A stretch of DNA of 64,000 nucleotides from Enterococcus montenegrensis (GTDB lineage: Bacteria > Bacillota > Bacilli > Lactobacillales > Enterococcaceae): the NCBI RefSeq assembly GCF_029983095.1, contig NZ_CP120467.1, positions 486,001 to 550,000 of the forward strand. The letters are read 5' to 3'. This document shows positions 1 through 7,855 of the stretch, one piece after another. Position 1 is the stretch's first letter; the number at the start of each line of letters is the position of its first letter. The notes below the pieces were generated by a model. It had not been told where the DNA came from and searched no databases. It was given only the letters and a program-made list of their open reading frames with translations. The translations under genes were made by a program, and so were the position numbers.

Positions 1-353
1 AGACCGTATTTACGACCATTAGAGTTATCCAATTCACTTGTGACCTTTAAATCAAAGAAAGCCAATTGTTTGCCTTGTTCTTGGGCATATTTTTCGGTGA
101 TTTTAATTGCTGCCAAAATATAATGAAATGGATTTTCCCGAATATCTAAAACCAGTTCGCCACCGCGGCGCGTCCATTTTACTGGTAATTCACTGTATTG
201 CGCCGATTGGATGCTACCACTTTTTGTGGCTTTTGTGATGGTAACTGTGATAAATTGATCAACGGCGATAATAATTGCAGGGTGCCCAGCTTCAACCACG
301 GCATATTCTCCTGCAATATAAAGTTTTCCTGGAGCCGAAGCTTCCACTAACAT
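1..353 (-). CDS. mvaK2: Phosphomevalonate kinase, N-terminal part (runs off the window)
   Basis: The first 117 codons of a GHMP-family kinase are present; the 3' part lies beyond position 1. The start reads MLVEASAPGKLYIAGEYAVV, which has the GHMP N-terminal signature (SAPGKLYIAGEYAV) typical of phosphomevalonate kinase. That enzyme phosphorylates 5-phosphomevalonate to the diphosphate. An AGGGGG ribosome binding site lies just upstream of the ATG at 353. It follows mvaD by 29 bp on the same strand, so it is the third gene of a mevalonate kinase operon (mvk-mvaD-mvaK2). The assignment rests on the N-terminal motif and the operon context; the ATP-binding loop is not in the window. Confidence 0.9.
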   Translation of the reverse strand, partial: MLVEASAPGKLYIAGEYAVVEAGHPAIIIAVDQFITVTITKATKSGSIQSAQYSELPVKWTRRGGELVLDIRENPFHYILAAIKITEKYAQEQGKQLAFFDLKVTSELDNSNGRKYG

Positions 354-382
354 TTCTTTTTCCCCCTGTAATGTGTCTCCAT

Positions 383-1357
383 TTATAAATACGTAATTCC
401 TGGACCGCTAAAAGCGGTGACAAGCTGATCTGCTGCAAAATAATCACGTAATTTAGCTTTGATTTTTTCAGCATCTTTTTTCAGGCATAATACTTTAACA
501 TTTGGTCCAGCATCCATGGTGAAATAACAAGGGATTCCTGCTGCCCGCATTTTTCTGACCGCCTGCATTGCTTTTAAACTGTCAGGTGACCAATAAGTAA
601 ATGGTGGTACGGCTGCTAATGTCGTGCCGTGCATTTTTAAAGCATTGTTTTCAGCGATGCTACCTAACTTATTAAAATCTTGCGCGTGGATGGCAATTTT
701 AGCACTGGCTAAATCTTGCGGTGCCGTTTGCAACCAACCTTCATAAAAGGCTGAAGTTTCGACTGTTCGTCGCATACCATCACGGCTGGAAACATCTTTT
801 TCTTGATCGTTAATCAAAATAAAGAGCATTGCCAGTTCATTTTCCCAGCCATTGCTTGGCACCACTTCAGCAAAAGAAGTTTCATCGCTGTTACCTTTTT
901 GCCATTCCACAAAACCAGGGAAAATACTGCGACAAGCAGAACCTGAACCACGGCGCGCTAAGCGGGATAAATCCCGATCAGACAAATCTAATTGCAGCGC
1001 TTGGTTGCAAGCGGCAGCTAGGGCGGCTAAGCCGCTTGAAGATGAAGCTAAACCAGCGGCATAAGGAACATGATTATAACTTTTTACTTCAGCGAAAAGC
1101 GGACAAGTTGCCATTTTGCGCACTAAGTCTAAAAAGCGGCTGACTTTTTCTGTGCTTTTTTCATCTTGTAAAATATCATCTAAATAAAAGGTATCTGCTG
1201 TTAAATCTTCTGAAAATATTACCGTCGTCTCGGTATAAAAAGCATCTAAAGTTAATGAGAGACTGTTGTTCATGGGAATAATTAATTCTTCATTGGCTTT
1301 GCCCCAGTATTTGATTAAGGCGATATTGGTGTGTGCCCGGGCACTTCCTTTAAGCAT
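383..1357 (-). CDS. mvaD: Diphosphomevalonate decarboxylase
   Basis: The 324-residue product converts mevalonate diphosphate to isopentenyl diphosphate with ATP in the cytosol. It has the family markers: KYWGK at residues 16-20, the ATP-binding loop GLASSSSGLAA near residue 100, RRGSGSACRS about 35 residues later, and the catalytic-Asp region TMDAGPNVKVL near residue 282. The length is normal for the family. Its start overlaps the end of mvk by 8 bp, which suggests translational coupling, and mvaK2 follows closely. The three genes supply IPP for undecaprenyl phosphate and quinones, the usual arrangement in cocci that lack the MEP pathway. Confidence 0.97.
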   Translation of the reverse strand: MLKGSARAHTNIALIKYWGKANEELIIPMNNSLSLTLDAFYTETTVIFSEDLTADTFYLDDILQDEKSTEKVSRFLDLVRKMATCPLFAEVKSYNHVPYAAGLASSSSGLAALAAACNQALQLDLSDRDLSRLARRGSGSACRSIFPGFVEWQKGNSDETSFAEVVPSNGWENELAMLFILINDQEKDVSSRDGMRRTVETSAFYEGWLQTAPQDLASAKIAIHAQDFNKLGSIAENNALKMHGTTLAAVPPFTYWSPDSLKAMQAVRKMRAAGIPCYFTMDAGPNVKVLCLKKDAEKIKAKLRDYFAADQLVTAFSGPGITYL

Positions 1358-2285
1358 ATTGATAAACTCCTAATTCTTGAATCCAAGTTGCTTTGGCACC
1401 TTGGTTAGTTAAAGCGGTCGTAATTTTTTTGGCGGTACTGTAATCTGAAGCTAGGGCGATCATGCAGCCACCCTTACCACCACCAGTTAGTTTAGCGCCT
1501 AGTGCGCCATTTTGATTGGCCACCATAATTAAATTATCCAATGTTTGATCGCTTACTTGTAGGGCGGCTAAGTTTTTTTGGGCAGCATTCATTAGTTCTC
1601 CCAGATACGCGGCTTGATTATTTAAAATAGCCTTTTTAGCTTTTAAAGTTAAGTCTCCTAGCTCATTAATTAAATGACCAGTAGTCTTATTATCTTGTTC
1701 AAAACGTTGCGCGACTGCTTTAACAGTTTGGCGGGTTTTGCCTTTAACACCGGTATCTGCCACAATTAAAAAGCCATTGATGTTGATAGGAAAAGTCTCA
1801 AAAGCTGCGCCTTTTTGAAATAAAATCGGTTCATCACCGGCTGTGGCTGCAGCATCAATGCCACTTGGATTCCCATGGGAAATTTTCTCAGCATAATTTA
1901 CATAGGTTAATAAAAGCTCATGGCTTAGGGGTAAATTTTGCCAATCAAAAAATGCCCGGGTAATGGCTACCGCAACAGCAGCGCTTGATCCCATTCCTCT
2001 TTCAGCGGGAATGGTACTAGAAATTGTAATTTGTACTGGTGGCGTAGAAAAGTCATGACGCAATTGGTGAATGAGTGTTTTAATATTTTCCAGACTTTTT
2101 GGTGCCTTCGCTAAGGGATCGACAAAATAACCCGAACGTAATACGTCGTAAATGTGGTCGGTTATTTCAGCTGTGACATGGGTCGGTTGGAAAGGAAAAG
2201 CGATGGCGGGTTTTCCATAGACAACAGAATGTTCCCCCATCAAAATAATTTTTCCATTGGCATTACCTTCACCACTGGATTTCAT
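1350..2285 (-). CDS. mvaK1: Mevalonate kinase
   Basis: The 311-residue GHMP kinase phosphorylates mevalonate to 5-phosphomevalonate, the first kinase step of the lower mevalonate pathway. Visible motifs are GKIILMGEHSVVYG (residues 11-24), the phosphate-binding loop ERGMGSSAAVAVA near residue 100 and the C-terminal KLTGGGKGGC motif near residue 255. It is the promoter-proximal gene of the operon. A GAGG ribosome binding site (complement of 2293-2296) precedes the ATG. Length and motif order are standard, and nothing appears damaged. Confidence 0.97.
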   Translation of the reverse strand: MKSSGEGNANGKIILMGEHSVVYGKPAIAFPFQPTHVTAEITDHIYDVLRSGYFVDPLAKAPKSLENIKTLIHQLRHDFSTPPVQITISSTIPAERGMGSSAAVAVAITRAFFDWQNLPLSHELLLTYVNYAEKISHGNPSGIDAAATAGDEPILFQKGAAFETFPININGFLIVADTGVKGKTRQTVKAVAQRFEQDNKTTGHLINELGDLTLKAKKAILNNQAAYLGELMNAAQKNLAALQVSDQTLDNLIMVANQNGALGAKLTGGGKGGCMIALASDYSTAKKITTALTNQGAKATWIQELGVYQYA

Positions 2286-2341
2286 GCAAATGCCTCATTT
2301 CTTTTTATATTTAAATAAAACAAAATATGTACTGCTTGTCC

Positions 2342-2370
2342 ATTCTACTAAAAATTAAGCGAATCGTTAA
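2342..2370 (-). promoter_or_regulatory. Putative sigma-A promoter of the mevalonate operon
   Basis: On the minus strand TTAACG (complement of 2365-2370) and TAGAAT (complement of 2342-2347) are separated by 17 bp, about 55 bp before the mvk start. The rest of the 384-bp divergent intergenic region is AT-rich and shows no gene. Confidence 0.5.
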
Positions 2371-2587
2371 GGGTTTATGAAAAATTTCAACGCTTTTCAA
2401 TTTTTTCTTAAGAGATTTTTTTAACTTCTTTTTTTAAATTCATTGCATTTATAAAGGTAAACTATAGAAAGCTATTTTTTTGTCAGTCAAATAATTTTTT
2501 TCACTCAGGTGGCTTGTTCTAATTTTTAAGCCATATTGGTAGCGGATTTTATCAAAATAGTACCTGTTTTTGTGAGTACTTTCTTAT

Positions 2588-2617
2588 TTGACGCAACAAG
2601 ATGTTGTGGGGTATAGT
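2588..2617 (+). promoter_or_regulatory. Putative sigma-A promoter of the deoxynucleoside kinase gene
   Basis: TTGACG (2588-2593) and TATAGT (2612-2617) are 18 bp apart and lie about 50 bp upstream of the kinase start at 2670. Confidence 0.6.
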
Positions 2618-2669
2618 GTGTCAGGTAGAGAAAAAACACAATATTTAGTGATAGGTGAGTTGGAGGTCC

Positions 2670-3329
2670 ATGAGTGTGATTGTATTAGCAGGTACCATTG
2701 GCGCAGGTAAATCAAGTTTAACAGAAATGATTGCCAATCATTTAAACAGCGAAGCATTTTATGAATCAGTTGATGATAATGAAGTATTGCCCTTATTTTA
2801 TCAAGATCCCAATAAATATGCTTTTTTATTGCAAATTTACTTTTTGAATAAACGATTTGATAGTATAAAAAAAGCATTGCAACACGAAGACAATGTTTTG
2901 GATCGTTCGATCTATGAAGATTCTTTATTATTTCATTTAAATGCTGATTTGGGTCGGGCAACTGCCACAGAAGTACAAGTGTACGATGAATTGTTGGCCA
3001 ATATGATGCAAGAATTGCCATTTGCCGCTCAAAAAAAGCATCCTGATTTATTGGTTCACATCAAAGTGTCCTTTGAAACGATGTTAGCGCGAATTAAAAA
3101 ACGTGGCCGCGAGTTTGAACAATTGGAATATGATCCAAGTCTTTACGATTATTATCAAGAATTAAATCGTCGTTATGATGCGTGGTTTGAAAACTATCAC
3201 GAGAGTCCAAAATTACAAATTGATGGCGATCTGTTGAATTTCGTGGAAGATGAAGTAGCGGCAAAAGAAGTTATCCAACTGATTGATGACAAGTTGGCAG
3301 AAATTCGCCAATTAGAATTTATCGGCTAA
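2670..3329 (+). CDS. Deoxynucleoside kinase (dNK/dGK-dAK family)
   Basis: The 219-residue cytosolic kinase phosphorylates deoxynucleosides for nucleotide salvage. It begins MSVIVLAGTIGAGKSSL with the P-loop GTIGAGKSS at residues 8-16. It carries the family LDRSIYEDS motif near residue 80 and an Arg-rich lid (RIKKRGREFEQ) in the C-terminal third. I chose ATG 2670, after GGAGG at 2662-2666. That SD spacing is only 3 bp, so the in-frame GTG at 2676 is a possible alternative. Substrate preference cannot be read from the sequence. A hairpin terminator follows immediately, so it is probably a single-gene unit. Confidence 0.9.
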   Translation: MSVIVLAGTIGAGKSSLTEMIANHLNSEAFYESVDDNEVLPLFYQDPNKYAFLLQIYFLNKRFDSIKKALQHEDNVLDRSIYEDSLLFHLNADLGRATATEVQVYDELLANMMQELPFAAQKKHPDLLVHIKVSFETMLARIKKRGREFEQLEYDPSLYDYYQELNRRYDAWFENYHESPKLQIDGDLLNFVEDEVAAKEVIQLIDDKLAEIRQLEFIG

Positions 3330-3334
3330 AAAGT

Positions 3335-3380
3335 AAAACGCTGGAATCCAGGCTTATGAATAGGGATTCCAGCGTTTTTT
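3335..3380 (+). terminator. Rho-independent terminator after the kinase gene
   Basis: A 15-bp stem pairs AAAACGCTGGAATCC (3335-3349) with its complement ending in a T-run at 3375-3380; the loop is about 14 nt. Confidence 0.9.
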
Positions 3381-3417
3381 GTTATAATTGAAGATAGAAA
3401 ATCAAATGAGGTGGAAT

Positions 3418-4323
3418 ATGGAACATAAAAGAGAATTTAATCAAGGCGCCTCTTATTGGGTCCAAGTCGATAATCACAGTGTCACCACTTTAAGTGAATT
3501 ACAAGAAAAGTACCAGTTAAGTGATGAGATGCTGACATATTCTTTAGATAAAAACGAACGCGCGCGGGTAGAATATGATCCCGAAGAACATGCTTTTTTA
3601 CTGGTTTATAACGTGCCTCATCGCCATAAAACAGATAATCATTATGAAACAAGTCCGATGACTTTTATTATTAAAGAACATCATCTTTTTTCTTTTACGA
3701 CAGAGCATACCAGCTATGTAGCAGATATGATGGAGAATTTACTCCACAAAAATAGTAAACAAAGTGAATACAGCTTATTGTTCCACACGCTATTTTTAAT
3801 CTCAGATTCTTTTTTTCCTTTGATTGAAGAAGTGAACAGTGAGCGGATGCGTTTAAATCAAAAACTGCGGGAAAAGACGACAAATAAAAATTTACTGGAA
3901 CTTTCTGACCTTGAAATTGGTTTGGTCTATTTAGTAACAGCGACCAAACAAAATGCGGTCTTATTGCAACAAATCCGCGCCTTGAATATTTTCCATCGCC
4001 TGCAAGATAATGAAAAAGAGCAATTGGAAGATGCTCTAATTGAAGCCAAGCAAGCAGTGGAGATGACGAATTTAGCTGCTCAAGTTATTGACCAACTTTC
4101 AGGTGCCTATAATAATCTTTTAAATAATAATTTGAATGATACGATGAAATTTTTAACTATTTGGTCGTTATTGCTTACGGTACCGACGATTGTTACGGGC
4201 TTTTTTGGCATGAATGTTCCGCTGCCATTCTCCAATTCTGTTTTTGGTTGGGGGATTGCAATGTTGATCAGCATTGGCTTATCTGTTTGGATGCTTTTGG
4301 CTATGTGGCGCCGAATTAAATAA
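3418..4323 (+). CDS. corA: CorA-family divalent cation transporter
   Basis: The 301-residue product matches the CorA magnesium/cobalt channel family. It has a long acidic and helical cytoplasmic N-terminal domain and two C-terminal transmembrane segments. Between them lies the signature YGMN-type loop, here GFFGMNVPLP. The protein ends in a short basic tail (MWRRIK). The start at 3418 is preceded by GAGGTGG at 3409-3415; an in-frame upstream TTG at 3388 has no SD. The family forms homopentameric Mg2+ channels in the membrane, but ion selectivity is not decided by sequence alone. It converges with the next gene, with 1 bp between the stop codons. Confidence 0.93.
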   Translation: MEHKREFNQGASYWVQVDNHSVTTLSELQEKYQLSDEMLTYSLDKNERARVEYDPEEHAFLLVYNVPHRHKTDNHYETSPMTFIIKEHHLFSFTTEHTSYVADMMENLLHKNSKQSEYSLLFHTLFLISDSFFPLIEEVNSERMRLNQKLREKTTNKNLLELSDLEIGLVYLVTATKQNAVLLQQIRALNIFHRLQDNEKEQLEDALIEAKQAVEMTNLAAQVIDQLSGAYNNLLNNNLNDTMKFLTIWSLLLTVPTIVTGFFGMNVPLPFSNSVFGWGIAMLISIGLSVWMLLAMWRRIK

Positions 4324-4324
4324 G

Positions 4325-4951
4325 CTAATCTTTAATAACAAGCCCCAGACTAGCTGCAATAACTAAGGCTTGTTGGGAATTGACAATGAGCCCGCGCAAG
4401 TTTTCTTGCTCTAAAATGATGCGATAAAATTTGTTATTGCTAAAATCAAGCTTGTTTAAAGATGTATGGCCCCAATTACTACCTGTTAAATCATTGTTAA
4501 TGAAGTTTATATGTTGCCATTTCAGATTGTAAAATTCACTATCAGTCAGGCGACAATTGGCGAAAGTCACAACTTTCAAATTTCCTTGACTAAAAGAGAC
4601 AAAGTCACAAAGACAGTCGTGAAATTGACAATCGCGTAAATAACTTTCTGCAAAATTGGCTCCCGTGAGCTTACATTGTTCAAAAATTACTTGATGAAAG
4701 CTGGCTTTAAGCCATTCAATATTGGAAAAATCACAATTACGAAAAATCACGTTGCTAGCCTCGAAATTGTCCAGGCGGGTTTTATGCAAGGTGATTTTTT
4801 CTAATTCACTTTGACGAATGATGATGTTTTTACCAGTTAAATAGCTGTGATCGCTATTAGTAAAACGATTTGCTTCAAAGTAGGCTTCATCTTCAATAAA
4901 AAAATCATTTTTAATTAAAACTGGTAATTGAGGTGGGGCAGGCTGCTTCAT
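4325..4951 (-). CDS. Pentapeptide-repeat protein
   Basis: The 208-residue protein consists largely of tandem five-residue units of A(D/N)LXX type, for example NVIFRNCDFSN, KLTGANFAES and DLTGSNWGHT. These fold into a right-handed quadrilateral beta-helix. Some such proteins (Qnr, MfpA) protect DNA gyrase by mimicking DNA, but most have no known function, and nothing here assigns this one. The start at 4951 was chosen because GGAG lies 8 bp upstream; the in-frame upstream start region lacks an SD. No signal peptide or membrane segment is visible. It is transcribed toward corA. Confidence 0.85.
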   Translation of the reverse strand: MKQPAPPQLPVLIKNDFFIEDEAYFEANRFTNSDHSYLTGKNIIIRQSELEKITLHKTRLDNFEASNVIFRNCDFSNIEWLKASFHQVIFEQCKLTGANFAESYLRDCQFHDCLCDFVSFSQGNLKVVTFANCRLTDSEFYNLKWQHINFINNDLTGSNWGHTSLNKLDFSNNKFYRIILEQENLRGLIVNSQQALVIAASLGLVIKD

Positions 4952-5333
4952 TGGCGCGTCTCCTTTGTGGTTTGTTAGTTGCATTTTAGCTAAAAAAAAT
5001 ACTAAAAACAAATTAAGCTAAAACAGATATGTCATTTCACTTAAAAATATTTATTATTTTAGAATAATTATTGTGAAAAATATTTTATCTCATAAATTTC
5101 TAATATTGAAAACGTATTATCGCAAGCTTTAGAATGAAAACTCCTGTTATAAATAAGGCAATAGAGATTCACAAGCAGAATGATCGCCTTTAGCTTCTTT
5201 TTTTTCTAGAATGTAAACGGAAACAGAAAATAGATTGTTTCACACTTATTTTTTCAGAATTGCTTTTTTCTCTTTTTTGAAAAAGTTTGTGAAAAAAGTA
5301 GTATGAATGAGTTTATTATTGGAGGAATAAAAA
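4952..5333. other. Intergenic region upstream of nox
   Basis: This 382-bp AT-rich stretch holds no gene. A candidate nox promoter is TTGAAA (5277-5282) with TAGTAT (5299-5304, 16-bp spacing) or TATGAA (5302-5307). TTTGTGAA at 5285-5292 resembles half of a Rex operator, but the second half-site is missing, so I do not call one. Confidence 0.4.
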
Positions 5334-6668
5334 ATGACAAAAACGATTATTGTCGGAACTAACCATGCCGGAATTGCTGCTGCAAATACATTATTAGATA
5401 ATTACCCAGATCAAGAAGTCGTGATGATCGACCGCAATACGAACTTAAGTTACTTGGGTTGCGGCACTGCCTTGTGGGTAGGCCGTCAAATAGATGGTTA
5501 TCAAGACCTTTTTTATACAAATAAAGAAGCATTTGAAGAAAAAGGCGCCAAAATTTATATGGAAACTTCTGTAACCAGCGTTGATTTTAACAAAAAAATC
5601 GTTCATTGCGAGAAAAAAGACGGTTCTACGTTTGAAGAAAATTATGACAAAATTATTTTAGCCACAGGTTCTCGCCCAATTTCACCTAAAGTACCCGGTC
5701 ACGATTTAGACGGAATTCACTTCTTGAAATTATTCCAAGAAGGACAAGATGTTGATCGCGAAATGGCACGAGACAGTGTAAAAACAGTGGCTGTCATTGG
5801 TGCTGGTTATATCGGTGTAGAAATTGCAGAAGCAGCAAAACGCCGAGGCAAAAATGTCTTATTATTTGATGCTGCTGATCGTTCATTGCCTTCATATTAT
5901 GATAAATGGTTTACAGATGATATGGATAAAAATTTGGCAGATCACGGGATTGAATTACATTTTGGAGAATTGATCAAAGAATATAAAGGTGATAGCCGCG
6001 TAGATGCCGTTGTTTCTGAAAAAGGCGAATACCCAGTGGACATGGTTATTAATGCGATTGGTTTTGGGCCAAATGCACAATTAGGAAAAGATCATTTAGA
6101 ATTATTTGCTAATGGGGCTTATTTAGTTGATCGTCACCAACAAACAAGTGATCCAGATGTTTATGCAGTCGGAGATTGTGCGACCATTTACTCTAATGCA
6201 CTTGATGCTACGACTTATATTGCACTTGCCTCTAATGCTGTTCGTACAGGAATTGTGGCGGGTCATAATATTGGTGGCACACCGGTTGAATCTGCTGGCG
6301 TTCAAGGCTCAAATGGTATTTCAATTTTTGGCTTTAATATGGTTTCAACAGGCTTGTCTGTTGCTGCAGCCCAAAAGAACAACATGGAAGTTAAATACAC
6401 GGACTACGAAGACTTGCAAAAACCTGGTTTTATTAAAGAAGAAAATGGCGATGTGAAAATTCGTATCGTTTACGAAGCGTCTTCACGTCGAATTGTCGGT
6501 GCACAAATGTCTTCCACCGAAGATATTTCCATGGCAATCCATATGTTCTCGCTGGCAATCAGCAAACACGTTACAATCGACGAATTAAAATTATTGGATA
6601 TCTTCTTCTTGCCACACTTTAACCAACCTTACAACTACATTACAATGGCTGCTTTAGCTGCTGAATAG
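5334..6668 (+). CDS. nox: NADH oxidase, H2O-forming type
   Basis: The 444-residue FAD enzyme oxidises NADH with four-electron reduction of O2 to water, regenerating NAD+ and removing oxygen in lactic acid bacteria. The N-terminal FAD fold (IIVGTNHAG) carries the conserved His11. The single redox-active Cys is Cys43 in LSYLGCGTALWVG, which forms a cysteine-sulfenic acid. The second Rossmann motif is VIGAGYIGVEIAEA, the second FAD motif is VYAVGDCATI, and the dimerisation domain ends with FFLPHFNQPYNY. It resembles the streptococcal water-forming oxidase more than NADH peroxidase. GGAGG at 5321-5325 precedes the ATG. A terminator follows, so it is monocistronic. Confidence 0.95.
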   Translation: MTKTIIVGTNHAGIAAANTLLDNYPDQEVVMIDRNTNLSYLGCGTALWVGRQIDGYQDLFYTNKEAFEEKGAKIYMETSVTSVDFNKKIVHCEKKDGSTFEENYDKIILATGSRPISPKVPGHDLDGIHFLKLFQEGQDVDREMARDSVKTVAVIGAGYIGVEIAEAAKRRGKNVLLFDAADRSLPSYYDKWFTDDMDKNLADHGIELHFGELIKEYKGDSRVDAVVSEKGEYPVDMVINAIGFGPNAQLGKDHLELFANGAYLVDRHQQTSDPDVYAVGDCATIYSNALDATTYIALASNAVRTGIVAGHNIGGTPVESAGVQGSNGISIFGFNMVSTGLSVAAAQKNNMEVKYTDYEDLQKPGFIKEENGDVKIRIVYEASSRRIVGAQMSSTEDISMAIHMFSLAISKHVTIDELKLLDIFFLPHFNQPYNYITMAALAAE

Positions 6669-6690
6669 GTAGAAAAATAAAATAAGTGTA

Positions 6691-6733
6691 AAAACGTTAA
6701 GAGCAGTTTTATCGCTGTTCTTAGCGTTTTTTT
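6691..6733 (+). terminator. Terminator of nox
   Basis: The stem pairs AAAACGTTAAGAGCAG (6691-6706) with CTGTTCTTAGCGTTTT (6715-6730), followed by T residues. Confidence 0.9.
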
Positions 6734-6977
6734 GTAATCTTAAAAAAATTTAGGCTGTTGGGAAAAAGTTTGTCGTTATAGTGCTACTTGTATTTGGTAG
6801 TTATGAAAACTGACAGGCTTCTTTTTATTAAATGCGAAAATATTGGAAATAAAGAATATTTCAAGTGGTAGGATTAGTTTTCACTTGACGCCTCCTATAG
6901 GGATAACGGCATAATGAAATAGTAGACAATTTATTTTAAGTGGTAGGCTGATTATTAAAAACTTAGGGAGGATTAAA

Positions 6978-7508
6978 ATGGCAAGACCAAAAACAAAAGA
7001 AGCGTTACTTCAAGCAGGAAATGATACTTATCTTAATATGATGGAATTATTAGACACACTGCCACAGGAAAGTTTAACGCAAAATTTCACCTTTGACGTT
7101 GAAAAGGAAAAGCAAGCACATTGGCAGCGGGATAAAAATTTACGGGATGTTTTCGTGCATCTGTATGAATGGCACAAGCTGCTGTTAGATTGGGTAGCGG
7201 CCAATCAAAAAGGAAAAGCAAAGCAGTTTTTAAAAGCTGGCTATAATTGGAAAACTTATGGGAAAATGAATGAGGAATTTTTTTTAAAACATCAAAATAC
7301 CAGTTATGAAGAGGCGTTGCAACTTATAGCTAAAACGCATTACCAAGTTATGGATTTGGCTAAGACATTTTCGAATGAAGAATTATTTGAAAAAGGAGTA
7401 TTTCCGTGGGTGGGAGGCAGTACCTTAGGAAGCTATTTTGTTTCTGCAACAGCGAGTCACTATGAATGGGCAATGAAAAAAATCAAACGATTCAAAAAGA
7501 GTTTGTAG
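6978..7508 (+). CDS. ClbS/DfsB-family four-helix protein (DUF1706)
   Basis: The 176-residue protein begins MARPKTKEALLQAGNDTY, the usual opening of the ClbS/DfsB (DUF1706) family, part of the DinB-like four-helix-bundle group. Later family features include the WHKLLLDWV stretch near residue 65 and a C-terminal ASHYEWAMKKIKRFKKSL. ClbS itself protects against colibactin, but most members are uncharacterised, so no substrate is inferred. AGGGAGG lies 6-7 bp before ATG 6978. A possible promoter upstream is TTGACG (6885-6890) with CATAAT (6910-6915), although the 19-bp spacing is long. Confidence 0.85.
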   Translation: MARPKTKEALLQAGNDTYLNMMELLDTLPQESLTQNFTFDVEKEKQAHWQRDKNLRDVFVHLYEWHKLLLDWVAANQKGKAKQFLKAGYNWKTYGKMNEEFFLKHQNTSYEEALQLIAKTHYQVMDLAKTFSNEELFEKGVFPWVGGSTLGSYFVSATASHYEWAMKKIKRFKKSL

Positions 7509-7618
7509 CTCCGTAGTAAAAAAGTCTGTCTACCCAAGTATGTTTAATCTTATGCGTAAGAGTAACCAAATTTTGAAAACAAATATAAAAGAATATTCAG
7601 AAAATTTAGAATAAACTG

Positions 7619-7647
7619 TTGACATCATTTTCACGAAGCTTTATGAT
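7619..7647 (+). promoter_or_regulatory. Sigma-A promoter of the leu operon
   Basis: A consensus TTGACA (7619-7624) and TATGAT (7642-7647) have ideal 17-bp spacing. They place the transcript start near 7654, just before the leader peptide. Confidence 0.85.
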
Positions 7648-7675
7648 ATTTGTAACAAACAAGCAGGTGATGAAA

Positions 7676-7714
7676 ATGACAACTTCGACATTCATGATGA
7701 ATTTATTATTATAG
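7676..7714 (+). CDS. leuL: Leucine leader peptide
   Basis: A 12-codon reading frame encodes MTTSTFMMNLLL and stops at TAG 7712-7714. An AGGTGA Shine-Dalgarno sequence (7665-7670) sits 5 bp before ATG 7676; an in-frame ATG at 7670 lacks proper SD spacing. The last three sense codons are consecutive TTA (Leu) codons at 7703-7711. It lies between a consensus promoter and an attenuator hairpin, ahead of leuABCD. This is the classical layout of ribosome-mediated leucine attenuation: ribosome stalling on Leu codons during starvation should prevent termination. Confidence 0.85.
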   Translation: MTTSTFMMNLLL

Positions 7715-7716
7715 CC

Positions 7717-7791
7717 TAGGACTCTTTTGGTAATTTAAGAGTCCTATTCGCATTGCATTAACGGTTAAAACCTTAATGGAATGCTTTTTTT
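7717..7791 (+). promoter_or_regulatory. Leucine attenuator (hairpin plus intrinsic terminator)
   Basis: Immediately after the leader stop, a 10-bp perfect hairpin pairs TAGGACTCTT (7717-7726) with AAGAGTCCTA (7737-7746). The intrinsic terminator pairs GCATTGCATTAACGG (7750-7764) with CCTTAATGGAATGC (7771-7784), with one mismatch, and ends in T7 (7785-7791). A ribosome stalled on the Leu codons would cover the 5' arm of the first hairpin. A weak alternative pairing, 7727-7734 with 7757-7764, could act as antiterminator; that part is inference. Confidence 0.8.
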
Positions 7792-7855
7792 ATAAATTTT
7801 TTTGGAGATAAAAGCTGTTGCACATTGCAAATTACCGCATCAAGGAGGGAATTAC

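Noticed and set aside
829..1143. Open frame of 104 codons on the plus strand inside mvaD.
   Set aside because: It is antisense to mvaD, lacks an SD and shows no family motif.
5277..5307. Possible Rex operator upstream of nox.
   Set aside because: Only one half-site (TTTGTGAA) is present; the matching TTCACAA half is missing at the expected spacing.
6899..6916. Sequence TAGGGATAACGGCATAAT resembles the I-SceI recognition site.
   Set aside because: It matches only 15 of 18 positions, with mismatches in the second half; no homing endonuclease or intron is nearby. Chance similarity.
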